64,000 bases of DNA, from contig JANQRZ010000018.1 of the NCBI GenBank assembly GCA_028284265.1, positions 124,001 through 188,000 on the forward strand, given 5' to 3'. Both the position numbers and the translations under genes were made by a program. The DNA is from Rhodothermales bacterium. Lineage in GTDB: Bacteria > Bacteroidota > Rhodothermia > Rhodothermales > JANQRZ01. Below, piece by piece: positions 25,610 through 36,000 of this stretch (the stretch's first letter is position 1; each line of letters begins with the position of its first letter). A model generated the notes under the pieces. It was not told the origin of the DNA. It made no database searches and saw only the letters and a list, made by a program, of their open reading frames with translations.

Positions 25610-27244
25610 GTGCTGACGCGCCGCGCTGCTCTCCTGCTCGCCGTGCCGGTGGCGCTCGTGCTCCTCGGGTACGTGCTGTGGCCTGCGCTGCAAACGTTTA
25701 TCCTCGGCATCGGGCACCTCGGCGAGTTCTTCGGTGGGTGGCGGTCGGCGAACGTGCGGGCACTGGTCAACTCGGTCGGGATTTCGCTGGCGACGGTGGC
25801 CGGGGCGAGCGTGGTCGGGACGGGGCTGGCGTGGGGGCTGTGGCGCTACGGGATTCCGCTCCGCCGGGCGTTGCAAGCGGCGGCGGCGCTGCCGCTGGCG
25901 CTCCCGCCGCTCGTCGGCGTCCTCGCCTTCCTGTTCCTCTACGGCGAGACGGGCATCCTGCCGCGCGCGATCCGCGACCTGTTCGGACTGGCCGAGGTGC
26001 CGTTCGCGTTCAGCGGGATGTGGGCCGTGTGGCTCGTCCACGTCTACGCGTTCTACGTCTATTTCTTCCTCTTCGCCACCGCTGCGCTGCGCGACCTCGA
26101 CGCGAGCCTGCTCGAAGCGTCGGCGGACCTCGGGGCGAGTGGGTGGCGGGCGTTCCGACGGGTCGTGCTCCCGCTCCTCCAGCCCGCGCTCGTCGGCGCG
26201 TCGCTGCTGGTGTTCATGCTCTCGATGGCGAGCTTCACGGCCCCGCTCCTCTTCGCCGGGACCGAGCCGTTTCTGACGGTGCAGATCTACAACCTCAAGC
26301 TCAACGGCGACCTCGCCCTCTCTGCTGCCGTCTCGACCGTCCTCACGGCGATCTGCCTGCTGTTCCTCTTCCTCCTCGAAGCGAGACCGGGACGCAACCT
26401 CCTCGGCGCATCGAAGGGCACAGCGCGTCCGGTACAACCGCTCGGCGGACCAGCGGCGTGGATCGCGAGCGTCGGCGTTGGCGTCGTGCTTCTCTTCGTT
26501 GTCCTCCCGATCCTGACGGTCGGGCTGATTTCGTTCGCGGATGCGAGTAGCTGGACCGTCGAGATTCTTCCGCAGCGGTGGACGCTCGCCAACTACGCCT
26601 CCCTCTTCGCCGACCCCAAGTTCTTCGATCCAATTGCCAACAGCTTGCAGATGGCGACGCTGGCGACAGCGGTGAACGTCGTCTTCGGCGTGGCGGTGGC
26701 GGTGGTGGTGGCGCAGCGCGGGGTGCCAGGGCGATGGGTGATCCGCACGCTCGCCATCCTCCCGTTTGCCATCCCCGGCACCGTCATCGCGCTGAACCTC
26801 ATCGTGACCTTCTCGCAGCCGTCGCCGCTCTCCGCCAGACAGGTGCTCGTCGGGAGCTTCTGGATTCTGCCGCTGGCGTACTTCATCCGCCACATTCCCC
26901 TCGTGGTCCGCGCCACGACCGCCGCGCTCGAAGGCTTCGACGAACGCCTGACTGAAGCCTCTGCCGACCTCGGAGCCTCAACGTGGACGACGTTCCGGCG
27001 CGTGGTATGGCCCGCGATCCTGCCCGGCGTGGCAGCGGGGACGCTGCTCACCTTCGTCGCGGCGCTCGGCGAGTTCGTCTCGTCGATCATGCTCTACATC
27101 TTCGGCAACCGCCCGATCTCGGTCGAGATTCTGGCCCAGCTTCGGCTCTATGAGTTCGGCGCAGCGGCAGCGTACAGCGTGCTCCTCATGGTGCTCGTCG
27201 GCCTGTCGACGGTCGTGCTCCGGCTTGTCAGTTCGCGTGGATAA
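25610..27244 (+). CDS. ABC transporter permease, fused double-domain (FbpB/ThiP type)
   Basis: A 544-residue inner-membrane protein from the GTG at 25610, 3 bp after the hydrolase stop. It has two tandem BPD-transport permease halves with about 12 helices. Each half carries an EAA loop that contacts an ATPase: EASADLGASGWRAFRRVVLP near 180 and EASADLGASTWTTFRRVVWP near 450. This layout is typical of ferric-iron, thiamine or 2-aminoethylphosphonate importers. Neither a substrate-binding protein nor an ATPase gene is in the window, so the substrate stays open; iron is the commonest choice for the family. Confidence 0.87.
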   Translation: MLTRRAALLLAVPVALVLLGYVLWPALQTFILGIGHLGEFFGGWRSANVRALVNSVGISLATVAGASVVGTGLAWGLWRYGIPLRRALQAAAALPLALPPLVGVLAFLFLYGETGILPRAIRDLFGLAEVPFAFSGMWAVWLVHVYAFYVYFFLFATAALRDLDASLLEASADLGASGWRAFRRVVLPLLQPALVGASLLVFMLSMASFTAPLLFAGTEPFLTVQIYNLKLNGDLALSAAVSTVLTAICLLFLFLLEARPGRNLLGASKGTARPVQPLGGPAAWIASVGVGVVLLFVVLPILTVGLISFADASSWTVEILPQRWTLANYASLFADPKFFDPIANSLQMATLATAVNVVFGVAVAVVVAQRGVPGRWVIRTLAILPFAIPGTVIALNLIVTFSQPSPLSARQVLVGSFWILPLAYFIRHIPLVVRATTAALEGFDERLTEASADLGASTWTTFRRVVWPAILPGVAAGTLLTFVAALGEFVSSIMLYIFGNRPISVEILAQLRLYEFGAAAAYSVLLMVLVGLSTVVLRLVSSRG

Positions 27245-27317
27245 AATTGACACGGACCAAAACGAAAGCGTTCGTGCTGCGTACTATCTTCAACCTTGCA
27301 AACGCTTTCACGGCCCC

Positions 27318-28505
27318 ATGAAACTCACTGTCCTCGGCGCTGGCCCCATCGGGTCGGCGATTGCCTGCGATCTGGTCTCCCGTTCGGAGGTGACGCACGT
27401 TCAGGTGTGCGATGCGCGAAGCGGCACCTTGCGCGGACTCAAGGAGCGAATTCAAAGCCCGAAGCTGCGGACCGTGCGGGTGGACGTGCGCGATGAACGG
27501 GCACTCGCGCCGGTCATTACCGGAAGCAAGTGTGTGATCGGGAGCGGTGATGCCTCGCTCAACCCGAAGCTCGCGGCGCTCGCCATTGGTAGCGGTGCCC
27601 ACTTCTGCGACCTCGGCGGCGACGAGAAGGCGGTGCAGCAGGAGCTGGCGCTGCACGACACGGCGGCCCGTCGCTCCCGGTGGATCGTCCCCAACTGCGG
27701 CCTCGCGCCGGGCCTCGTCAACATCCTTGTGCTGCACGGGCTGGACCGCTTCGACGAGGTGGAGAGCGTCACGATGCGCGTCGGCAATATCCCGGTCGAG
27801 GCAGAGGCCCCGCTCTTTCACCGGCTCGGCTACGGAGCCGAGCGGCTCGTGATGAGCTACACGACGCCCGCTCCGGCTATCCACGACGGCAAGCTCGAAA
27901 CCGTCGAGCCGCTGACAGGCCTAGAGACCATCTCGTTCGAGGAGCCGTTCGGCGAGCTAGAGGCGTTCCACACCGCAGGCAAGCTCTCGACGCTGCCACT
28001 CGATCTGCAGGATCGCGTTCAGCGGTTGGACTACAAAACGCTACGCCACCCTGGCCATGCGGCGGCGATGCGCGCCGTCCTCGCCCTGGGCTTCGGCGAG
28101 GACAAGTCGATTGACGTGCGGACCCACCTGACCTACCGCGCGCTCCTCACCCGCCGTCTCCGCCAGCACGTCGGCGGCACACCGCACGACGCCGTGCTCG
28201 TCCGCATCCGCCTCGACGGCCAGATCAACGGCGAGGCACGGACGCTGACCTTCGAGCTGGTGGACCGCTACGACGACGCGACAGGCTTCACCGCGATGCA
28301 ACGCAGTACCAGTTTCCCCGCTGCCGCCATCGCCACGCTCCTCGCGACCGGTTCCATCCCCGGCGGCGGGGCCGCTCCGCCGGAACGCATCATTCCCGCC
28401 GAGCCATTCTTCGCTGACCTCGCCGCGCACGGTCTCGACATCCGCGAGTGCTGGGACGAAGGCGAGTTCATCCCCATCGCGCCCCCGGCCACAGCGGAGG
28501 CATAG
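27318..28505 (+). CDS. Saccharopine dehydrogenase family oxidoreductase
   Basis: A 395-residue enzyme from the ATG at 27318; the frame stays open upstream but overlaps the permease gene. The N-terminal NAD(P)-binding motif is KLTVLGAGPIGSAIACDL. PNCGLAPGLVNILVL near 130 and CDLGGDE near 95 are typical of saccharopine-dehydrogenase-like proteins. Members act on the C-N bond of saccharopine in lysine metabolism, or on carboxynorspermidine and related adducts; the exact reaction cannot be assigned. A 73-bp gap precedes the gene. Downstream it converges with the SDR gene. Confidence 0.85.
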   Translation: MKLTVLGAGPIGSAIACDLVSRSEVTHVQVCDARSGTLRGLKERIQSPKLRTVRVDVRDERALAPVITGSKCVIGSGDASLNPKLAALAIGSGAHFCDLGGDEKAVQQELALHDTAARRSRWIVPNCGLAPGLVNILVLHGLDRFDEVESVTMRVGNIPVEAEAPLFHRLGYGAERLVMSYTTPAPAIHDGKLETVEPLTGLETISFEEPFGELEAFHTAGKLSTLPLDLQDRVQRLDYKTLRHPGHAAAMRAVLALGFGEDKSIDVRTHLTYRALLTRRLRQHVGGTPHDAVLVRIRLDGQINGEARTLTFELVDRYDDATGFTAMQRSTSFPAAAIATLLATGSIPGGGAAPPERIIPAEPFFADLAAHGLDIRECWDEGEFIPIAPPATAEA

Positions 28506-28520
28506 AGCCTGAGACAAGAA

Positions 28521-28578
28521 AGAGAAGAGGGAAAAGAACGACGAGAAAGCAACGGCTCTCTTTGTCTACCTCTTCTCT
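28521..28578. terminator. Possible bidirectional terminator between convergent genes
   Basis: The 88-bp gap between the convergent saccharopine-dehydrogenase-like and SDR genes is a purine tract followed by a pyrimidine tract. AGAGAAGAGG (28521-28530) and CCTCTTCTCT (28569-28578) are perfectly complementary across a 38-nt loop. T-rich sequence follows on the plus strand (CTCTTTTCTC). It is a weak, long-loop hairpin. Confidence 0.3.
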
Positions 28579-28593
28579 CTCCTCCCTCTTTTC

Positions 28594-29259
28594 TCACTCG
28601 TAGGCGCGGAGCACCTCGCCGTTGTGCTTAACTCCTTCGTCGGAGCACAACATGGCGCACAACTCGGCGATACGCTCTGCCGACACGCCGTCGCCGTCTT
28701 CGCTCCCGAACAGAATCATCGACGGCGCGACGCCAGCAGCCGTGATGCCCTGGTCGCCATACTCGGCGGCGATGGCTTCGACGAGGCGGACGATGCCTGC
28801 CTTCGAGGCCGAGTACGCTGCCTGCTCGGCCACGCCGCGCTCCAGCCCCTGCTTCGAGGCAATTCCGACGAGACGCCCACCGCGCCCTTCCATTCGGCGC
28901 ACGGCCTCGCGGAAGCACAGGAACGCGGAGGTCAGGTTGACCCGCATCATCGTCTCCCAATCGTCCAGTGCCGTCTCGGCAAACGGCTGTCCGTTCCACA
29001 TCCCGACGGTGTGGACTAGCGCGTCCGGCGACCCAGTCTGTTCCGCAATCTGGTCCAACGCCTCTTTCACTGCGTCCTCGTCGCCGAGATCGGCTTTGAA
29101 GAGGTGCAGTCGGTCCGAGTTCTCGATAGAATCTGCCGAACGAGCGTCGAGTCCGGCCACCGTCGCCCCGTCATTGAGGAGGCGACGGGTGAGCACGCGA
29201 CCGAGCCGCCCGAAGGCTCCGGTGAGGACGACGGTTTTACCTGTGAGATCGATAGCCAT
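28594..29259 (-). CDS. Short-chain dehydrogenase/reductase (SDR)
   Basis: A 221-residue enzyme from the ATG at 29259; the track-extending TTG two codons earlier overlaps the previous stop. The cofactor motif is TGAFGRLGRVL near 12. The catalytic Tyr and Lys are in YSASK near 148, and the conserved Asn is in VNLTSAFLC near 108. A Ser of the active site (GIASKQG near 133) is also present. The usual NNAG is replaced by HTVGMW. The substrate is unknown. It starts 3 bp after the lipoprotein gene on the same strand, so the two are probably cotranscribed. Confidence 0.88.
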   Translation of the reverse strand: MAIDLTGKTVVLTGAFGRLGRVLTRRLLNDGATVAGLDARSADSIENSDRLHLFKADLGDEDAVKEALDQIAEQTGSPDALVHTVGMWNGQPFAETALDDWETMMRVNLTSAFLCFREAVRRMEGRGGRLVGIASKQGLERGVAEQAAYSASKAGIVRLVEAIAAEYGDQGITAAGVAPSMILFGSEDGDGVSAERIAELCAMLCSDEGVKHNGEVLRAYE

Positions 29260-29261
29260 GA

Positions 29262-29744
29262 TCAATCGCTGGAGGAGGTGTGGTCGTGGACGACCCGCCA
29301 GCCTTCGGGGCGCTTTTCGAGGAGGAGCGTGAACAGACCATTCGGCTCATCCTCGGCGCGCTGGAGGTGCCACCGGCCAAAGACGAGGCCCCATGTCGGC
29401 GAGAGGAGGCGCACGTCGAGGCTGTCGAAGCGGAGCGTACCCATCGCGGCGCGATCGGGATAACCGCGCTCGTAGCTGTCGAGCGCTGCCTGCCAGCCTT
29501 TGCGGACGTTGCCGCCCGAAGCGAAGCGGAGCGAGTCGCTCTGGAGATAGCCTTCCATGAACCCGCGCAGTGAGCCGTCATTCCACGCCGTCACCTGCGC
29601 GTCAAGCACCGCGCGAATGGAGTCGGCAGCGGCCTCAGGTAGCAGAGCCGGTTCCGGTTGGGGGTCTGGTGCGGTGCAAGCGTTCAGCGAGAGGCTAACC
29701 ACGACGAGCAGCAAGCCCAACGCGACCCGTTGGAAAGGAAACAT
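29262..29744 (-). CDS. Lipoprotein with SnoaL/DUF4440-like (NTF2-fold) domain
   Basis: A 160-residue lipoprotein from the ATG at 29744 (MFPFQRVALGLLLVVVSLSL followed by the lipobox NAC). A longer frame adds 25 residues before the signal and is rejected. The mature domain has ADSIRAVLDAQVTAWNDGSL, GFMEGYLQSDSLRFASGG and a final WRVVHDHTSS, which together resemble the cone-shaped NTF2/DUF4440 fold. It probably sits in the periplasm or on the outer membrane. No active-site assignment is possible. Confidence 0.75.
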   Translation of the reverse strand: MFPFQRVALGLLLVVVSLSLNACTAPDPQPEPALLPEAAADSIRAVLDAQVTAWNDGSLRGFMEGYLQSDSLRFASGGNVRKGWQAALDSYERGYPDRAAMGTLRFDSLDVRLLSPTWGLVFGRWHLQRAEDEPNGLFTLLLEKRPEGWRVVHDHTSSSD

Positions 29745-30069
29745 GAAGACAGAAGACGAAAGGGACGATATCGACGTTACTTCTCTGCCTTGGGCCTCGG
29801 CCCACCCAGTGCGGAGCAAAGAAGCGACAGGAAAGGTAACCGAAGCCGGACGGTCGCGGGTGCCGTTCTTACCTTGAAGTTGGCGCGTATCGGCATTACT
29901 TTCCGCCCCGGCTTCGGCATCCGCCCTCGCGGGCGTTGAGCTACCGTCAACTTCACTTCCTGCTCACCTACCGAATACGCCTAGACGCGCTTCTGCTACT
30001 TCACGATTCGACCGACTCCGCCCCGAGCCGCCATGCGGTCCGGGGTCGCTGCTCCCAGAGAACTCGCGC
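29745..30069. other. Divergent regulatory gap before sprA
   Basis: A 325-bp gap between the lipoprotein and sprA genes. Promoter-like boxes are TACTTTCC at 29897-29904 and TACCTTGA at 29870-29877 on the plus strand, and TACCTTTC on the minus strand at 29838-29831; none has a well-placed TTG partner. A 5-bp hairpin lies at about 29928-29941 (CGCCC/GGGCG). No RNA gene or long repeat is seen. Confidence 0.35.
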
Positions 30070-30075
30070 GTGCGT

Positions 30076-33000
30076 ATGCCCCGCTCGACCCGCCTGCCGG
30101 AGGGCCGCGCCCTGCTGCTGACGTTTGTCGGCGGCGTGGTGCTGGTCGGGCTGTGCCTGCTCACAGCCTACGATCCGTCCGAGGCAGCTCCCGGTGCGAG
30201 AGGAGACCTCGACCGGACCTCACTGTTCCGACGGGCCGTTCTCACGTCGCCCCCTTCGCCGTCTGACCTGCGAGACCGCCGGTCGTTCATCACCCGGCGT
30301 GATACGGATACGACGGCTATTGATCCGTTCGACTTCTTCGAGGACGACGCCCCCCTCGTTGACCCGTTCGAGGTGGACTCGCTCATCGAGGGCGACTCGC
30401 TGCTGACCGATTCGCTGGCGATTCTCACGGACACGACCGAAGCGCTCCCCGACACCGGATTTGCGGCCCGCCTGCTTCCACCGTTCCGCCGCGATCAATA
30501 CAGCGCATCCATTCTTCCGCGCCGCCGCCGTCCGCTCGGAGCCGGGCTAGGCACCTACTGGCAGCAGCGCGTCGAACTGGACTCCACCTCATCCGACTAT
30601 ACGATCACCGAGCGCGTCGGCGAGAATGATGTGCGCGTCCCGGTCCGCCTCGGCCTCGATGCCTACCGCGAGCAGCGGCTTCGCTTCGGGCTGGAGGAGA
30701 ACTACCGTGAGTTGGCCGCCCAGCGTGCCCGCCAGCAGCAGCGGCGCGGCGACCTCTCGCTCATCAACATCGACATTCCCGGTGGGCGCAACAGTGCCTT
30801 CGCGGGCATCTTCGGCTCCAACGAGGTCGACCTCCGCGTCAACGGGCAGGCGAATGTGGACGTCGGTTTCGCCTACCGGCAGAACGAGCAGCAGGAAGCC
30901 GCCACCGGCCAAGGTGGCCGGATCGATCCCGACTTCGGACAGGAACTCGGCCTCGGCATCACGGGCACGATCGGCGACAAGCTCCAGATCAACGTCAACT
31001 ACGACACCCAGAACGATTTCGACTTCCAGAACCAAGTCAAACTCACCTACACCGGCTACGAGGATGAAATCCTCCAGCGCATCGAGGCGGGCAACGTCTT
31101 TCTCCAGACGCCGAGCGACCTGATCCGGGGTGGGCAGCGTCTGTTCGGCATCCGCACCGACCTTCAGGTGGGCGGCCTCGGCGTGACGGTAGTGGCAAGC
31201 CAGCAGGACGCTGAGAGCGACGAATTGACCATCGAAGGCGGGAGCCAGACGACGACGTTCACCAAGCGCCCGACCGAGTACGAGAACAACGCCAACTTCT
31301 ACCTCGGCTACTACTTCCACAACCGCTGGGACGCCGCCCACGCCAACCCGCCCAACATCGTCCTCGGCCCCGGCTTCAACCAGTTACTCGACATCGAGGT
31401 CTACCTCTTCGAGCAGAGCAACCTCAACAACACCGGCAACGACGACGGCCTCGTCCGCGCCGTCGCGCTCGTCGACCTCGCCGAGCCGCAAGGGGTGCTG
31501 GCAGGCGGCCAGGCCTACCTCGCTGACCCCAACGGAGGCGACTTTTCCAACACGAACGCATTCGAGGTCTTGGCTCCGGGCATCGGTCAGTATACACCCC
31601 AGGACCTTGAAGACCTGCGCGAGGACACCGAGGGCAACATCGACATCGCCGACCGATTCGGGCTAACAAACGCAGACTTTTTCGCTTCCTCCTACCGCAG
31701 GCTGCGTGACGGGCAAGACTACTCGTGGAACCCACTCCTTGGCACCCTTAACCTCAAGCGCTCCCTCCAAGCCCAAGAAGCTCTCGCGGTTGCCTACCGC
31801 TACCAGACTGCGACGGGAGAAGTCATCGAGGTAGGTGATTTTGGCGAGGGCACTGGCGGCAACCAAGACGATCCGCCGATTATCCTGAAGCTGCTGCGCG
31901 GCCCGAACCCACTCCCGGAGAACGCCTCGTGGGACCTCACCATGCGCAACATCTACCGCGTCGGCGGCTCGTCCTTCAACGCGACTGACTTCGAGCTTCA
32001 GGTGCTCTACAATCCCGGCGGCATTACCTCCCAGCGGACCCTGCCCGGAGTAGACATCGGCCAACCGTCGCAAACGCTCCTCCAGACACTCGGCCTCGAC
32101 CGCGTCAACCAAGACGGTGCCCGCACACCGGATGACCTGTTCGACTTCCTGCAGCAATACACGGTGGACTCCGGCAATGGGCGCGTCATCTTCCCCTACC
32201 GCCAGCCCTTCGGCGAACATCTAGAGCGCGTGCTCCGAGGCCAGTTCGCGGAGCTAGGACAACCCGTCAGCGTAGCCTTCCAGGGTCTGAGCGAGGACGA
32301 GGCCGTAGACGAGTTCGTCTTCGACGAGCTCTACACGCAGAAGCCGGAAAACGCTGCCCGGGTGACGGACAAGAACGTCTACAACATCTCAGGCGAGTTC
32401 CGCGGCTCGGTGCAGGAGATTTATGATCTCGGTTTCGCACCGGTCGAGAACTCGGTACAGGTACGAAGCGGCGGGATCGAACTCGTTGAGGGATCGGACT
32501 ACAACGTCGATTACGTCACGGGGACCGTCACGATCACCAACCCGACCTACCTCACGAGCGGACGCGACGTGTCGATTTCGTTCGAGCGCAACCAGTTCGT
32601 GGCGATCCAGAGAAAGACACTTCTGGGGCTGCGCGCCGACTATACCTTCAACGACCGCTTCGGCATTGGGGCGACATGGATGCGCCTGTCGGAAAAGCCA
32701 CTGATCGACAAGTTCCGCCTCGGCGAAGAACCCATCGCCAACTCGATCTGGGGCTTCGATGCGGCCTACGCTGCCGAGCCACGCTGGATGACCCGCCTCG
32801 TGGACGCGCTCCCGCTCATCCAGACCCGTGCGCCGAGTTCGTTCGAATTCAAAGGCGAATTCGCCCAACTCAACCCCGGCCACCCCGAGACCTTCGCCTT
32901 TGAACAGTCGCGCAGCGATCTCCAAGAGATCAACCGTGACTTCAAGGAGGACGAACAGAACGGCTCGATCTCTTACATCGACGACTTCGAGGGAACGGAG

Positions 33001-36000
33001 AACTCGTTCAGCCTACTCCAGCCCGGCGCGTGGCGTCTCGCTGCCGCCCCCGAAGGCAACGATGACACGCCCGGCGCAGGACCGCTTGGCGCGCAGACCT
33101 ACCTGAGCGACTTACCCGGCGAAGACGCCATCACGTCGCCCTTGCTGCGGACCAGTTGGCGCGGTCGGTTCGCGTGGTACACGATCCTCGCGGCGACCTA
33201 TGAGAACGACGAACTCCAGCCCCTTGCCAACAACCCGGCCACGGGGCGCGTGCTCATCAACGAGGTCTTCCCGGACCGCGACCTGGAATCGGGCACTCCG
33301 CCCAACCTCCCGACGCTCGACCTCTACATGGACCCGGCGCAGCGGGGACCGTACAACTACAACGCCGCGCTCGGGACGCGCTTCGTCGAGAACCCGCAGG
33401 ACGTGTGGGGCGGCATGACCCAGCGCCTGCCCGAGGGCTACACCGACTTCGATGCTCGGAATAACATCGAATTCGTCGAGTTCATCTTCGCACCCTTCGG
33501 CGGCAAAAACGGCGACCAAGCCATCGACCCCAACGCCCGGCTCTATGTGGACCTCGGGCAGACGAGCGAGGACGTGATCCCGAACCGGCAGTACAACAAC
33601 GAGGACGGTCTCTTGTCGGTGACGAACGAAGATGCGTGGGGCCGTCCATCCGGCGGGCAGCAGGATGGCATCGTCAACATCAACGATCAGACGCGGCGCA
33701 CGGAAGACCTCGGCCTCGATGGCATCCCGTCACAGATCGCCGCGAGTGCGGCTGCCGACAACGGCACACCCTACAGCGTACCGACCGAGGCCGAAAAATT
33801 TGCTCCGTTCCTCGATAGCCTCGCTCTCACCGCCGATGCGGGCAGTCCCCTTGTCGCTCTCGCCCAACTCGACCCTTCGGCTGATGACTACCACTCGTTC
33901 CAAGAAAGCGGCTTCTTCAACAACAGCGCGCTCTTCCCCGGCGGAGCCACGTTGCAGGAACGCTTCAGCTACCTGTTCCCCGGCCTCGAACTGAACTCGC
34001 TCGAAGCCCAGCGCCAGATCGCCGAGAGCGGCGCCCCCGGTAACTCACGCTTCCCCGATTCCGAGGACCTCAACCTGAACCTCTCACTCGACCAAGCCGA
34101 GCGCTTCTTCCGATACGAAGTCCCGCTGTCGCCTGACCTCGTGGACGTGCCCTGTGCCGAAGGCCAGACGACGGGCTGCAACCCGTTCTACGTCACCACA
34201 ATCCTCAACGAGGACATCCAAGGCGCGCGCGAGTGGTACCTGATCCGCATCCCGGTCCGGTCCGACCTGAAAGATGCCGTGGGCGGCATTCAGGACTTTA
34301 GCCTCATCGAGACAATTCGTGTGTGGACGCAAGGCCACACCGACGCCGCTACGCTCCGCTTCGCCACGCTCGATCTCGTCGGGAGCCAGTGGCTCAAGTC
34401 GGATCAGGTCGGGTTCGACACGCCGCCGATCCTCACCGATGAGCCGGGAATGCCGAGCACGACCCAGTCGTTCATCGCGACGATCAATACGGAGGAAAAC
34501 CCAGACCAGTACGCGATCCCCAACGGGGCCGTCCGCTCATTCACGCGCGACCCCACGAGCAGCCGCCCGATCCAGTCGCGCGAGCAAGCCCTCGTGCTCC
34601 GGGTCGATGACCTCGGCGACGGACAGGCGCGGGCCATCTTCAAGCCCTACACCAACCGGCTCGACCTGACGAAGTACTCCAACCTGCGGACGTTCATCCA
34701 CGGCGAAGGCTTCGAGCGCGAGGACTCGGTGCGCGTCTTCCTGCGCCTCGGCTCAAACGAGACGCAGGACTACTACGAGATCGAGCAGCCGGTCTATCCC
34801 TACGAGATACCCGAGGGGATGTCGATCCGCGATGTCGACAGCGGCGCTGACAGCCTGTGGCAAACGAACGTACCCGTTGCCACGGGCAGCGGCACCGAGT
34901 TCATCGACCTCAACTCGATCAACATCGAGTTCGATGCGTTCAACAAGCTGAAGCTGGAGCGCGACCAAGCGGTGGACGCCAACAACCCGGTCTCCCTCGA
35001 CTCGGTCTATACGGCCCAGTCGATCCCACTCGACTTCGCACCACCGGGGGCTGTGATCCGTATTCGCGGCAACCCGTCGGTCAAGGACGTGTCGAACATC
35101 GTCCTCGGCGTGCGGAACGGACGCGACAAGTTCGCCCGACCGCTCAACGTGGAGATGTGGTACAACGAACTGCGCGTCAGCGGCTTCGACGAGCAGCCCG
35201 GCTGGAGCGCCTATGCCCGAACGACGGTCCGGCTCGCCGACTTCATCGACGTCAACGCCCGCTACGACCAGCAGACCGATGGCTTCGGCGATCTCGGTAG
35301 TGGGCTGGGTACGCGGACGTTCGAGGACTCGTGGGGCTACAGCGTCACGACCAACGTCAACGTCCACAAATTCCTCCCCGAGCGCTACGGCTGGCGTATC
35401 CCGGTCAACGTCTCAGTCCAGCGCGATGTCTCGACGCCCCGCTTCTCGCCGAGCCGAGGCGACATCACCGTCGCCCAAGAAATTGCACAGATCGAAGAGA
35501 GCAATGCGCTCACGCCCGAAGAGAAGGACCAAGAGATCCGCGAGATCAAGGCTGGAGCCGAGACGGTCAGCACGTCGCGCGTGATCCGTGTGCCAATCTC
35601 CAAGACCGGCAGCCGTAGCCCGTGGCTTCGCTACACGCTCGACGGCCTCTCGCTGACCTACTCGAACACGCTCCGCACCCAGCGCACCCCCGCCCAGCAG
35701 TTCAACGATACCGACCAGTGGAGCGGCACGGTCGCGTATCGCCTCGCCGTGCCCCGGCCCAAGACCGTGCGGCCGTTTTGGTTCCTCGGCGAGTTGCCGC
35801 TCGTCGGCGTACTCGGCGGGCTGCGGCTGAACGTCCTCCCCCAGAGTGTCCGCCTCTCTGCCGACGCCAGCCGCTCTGTCAATGCCAACCAAGACCGCCC
35901 GCGTCGCGGCTCGTTCAACACGATCACCGACAGCCTCGACCGGGCCGCCCGTATCGCCGTCGAGCGCGCCCGTCCGGACTTCATCTATCCGATCCGCGAG

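Noticed and set aside
25469-26893. Minus-strand open frame of 474 codons
   Set aside because: It has extreme Arg/Glu/His-rich composition and is the antisense shadow of the ABC permease gene.
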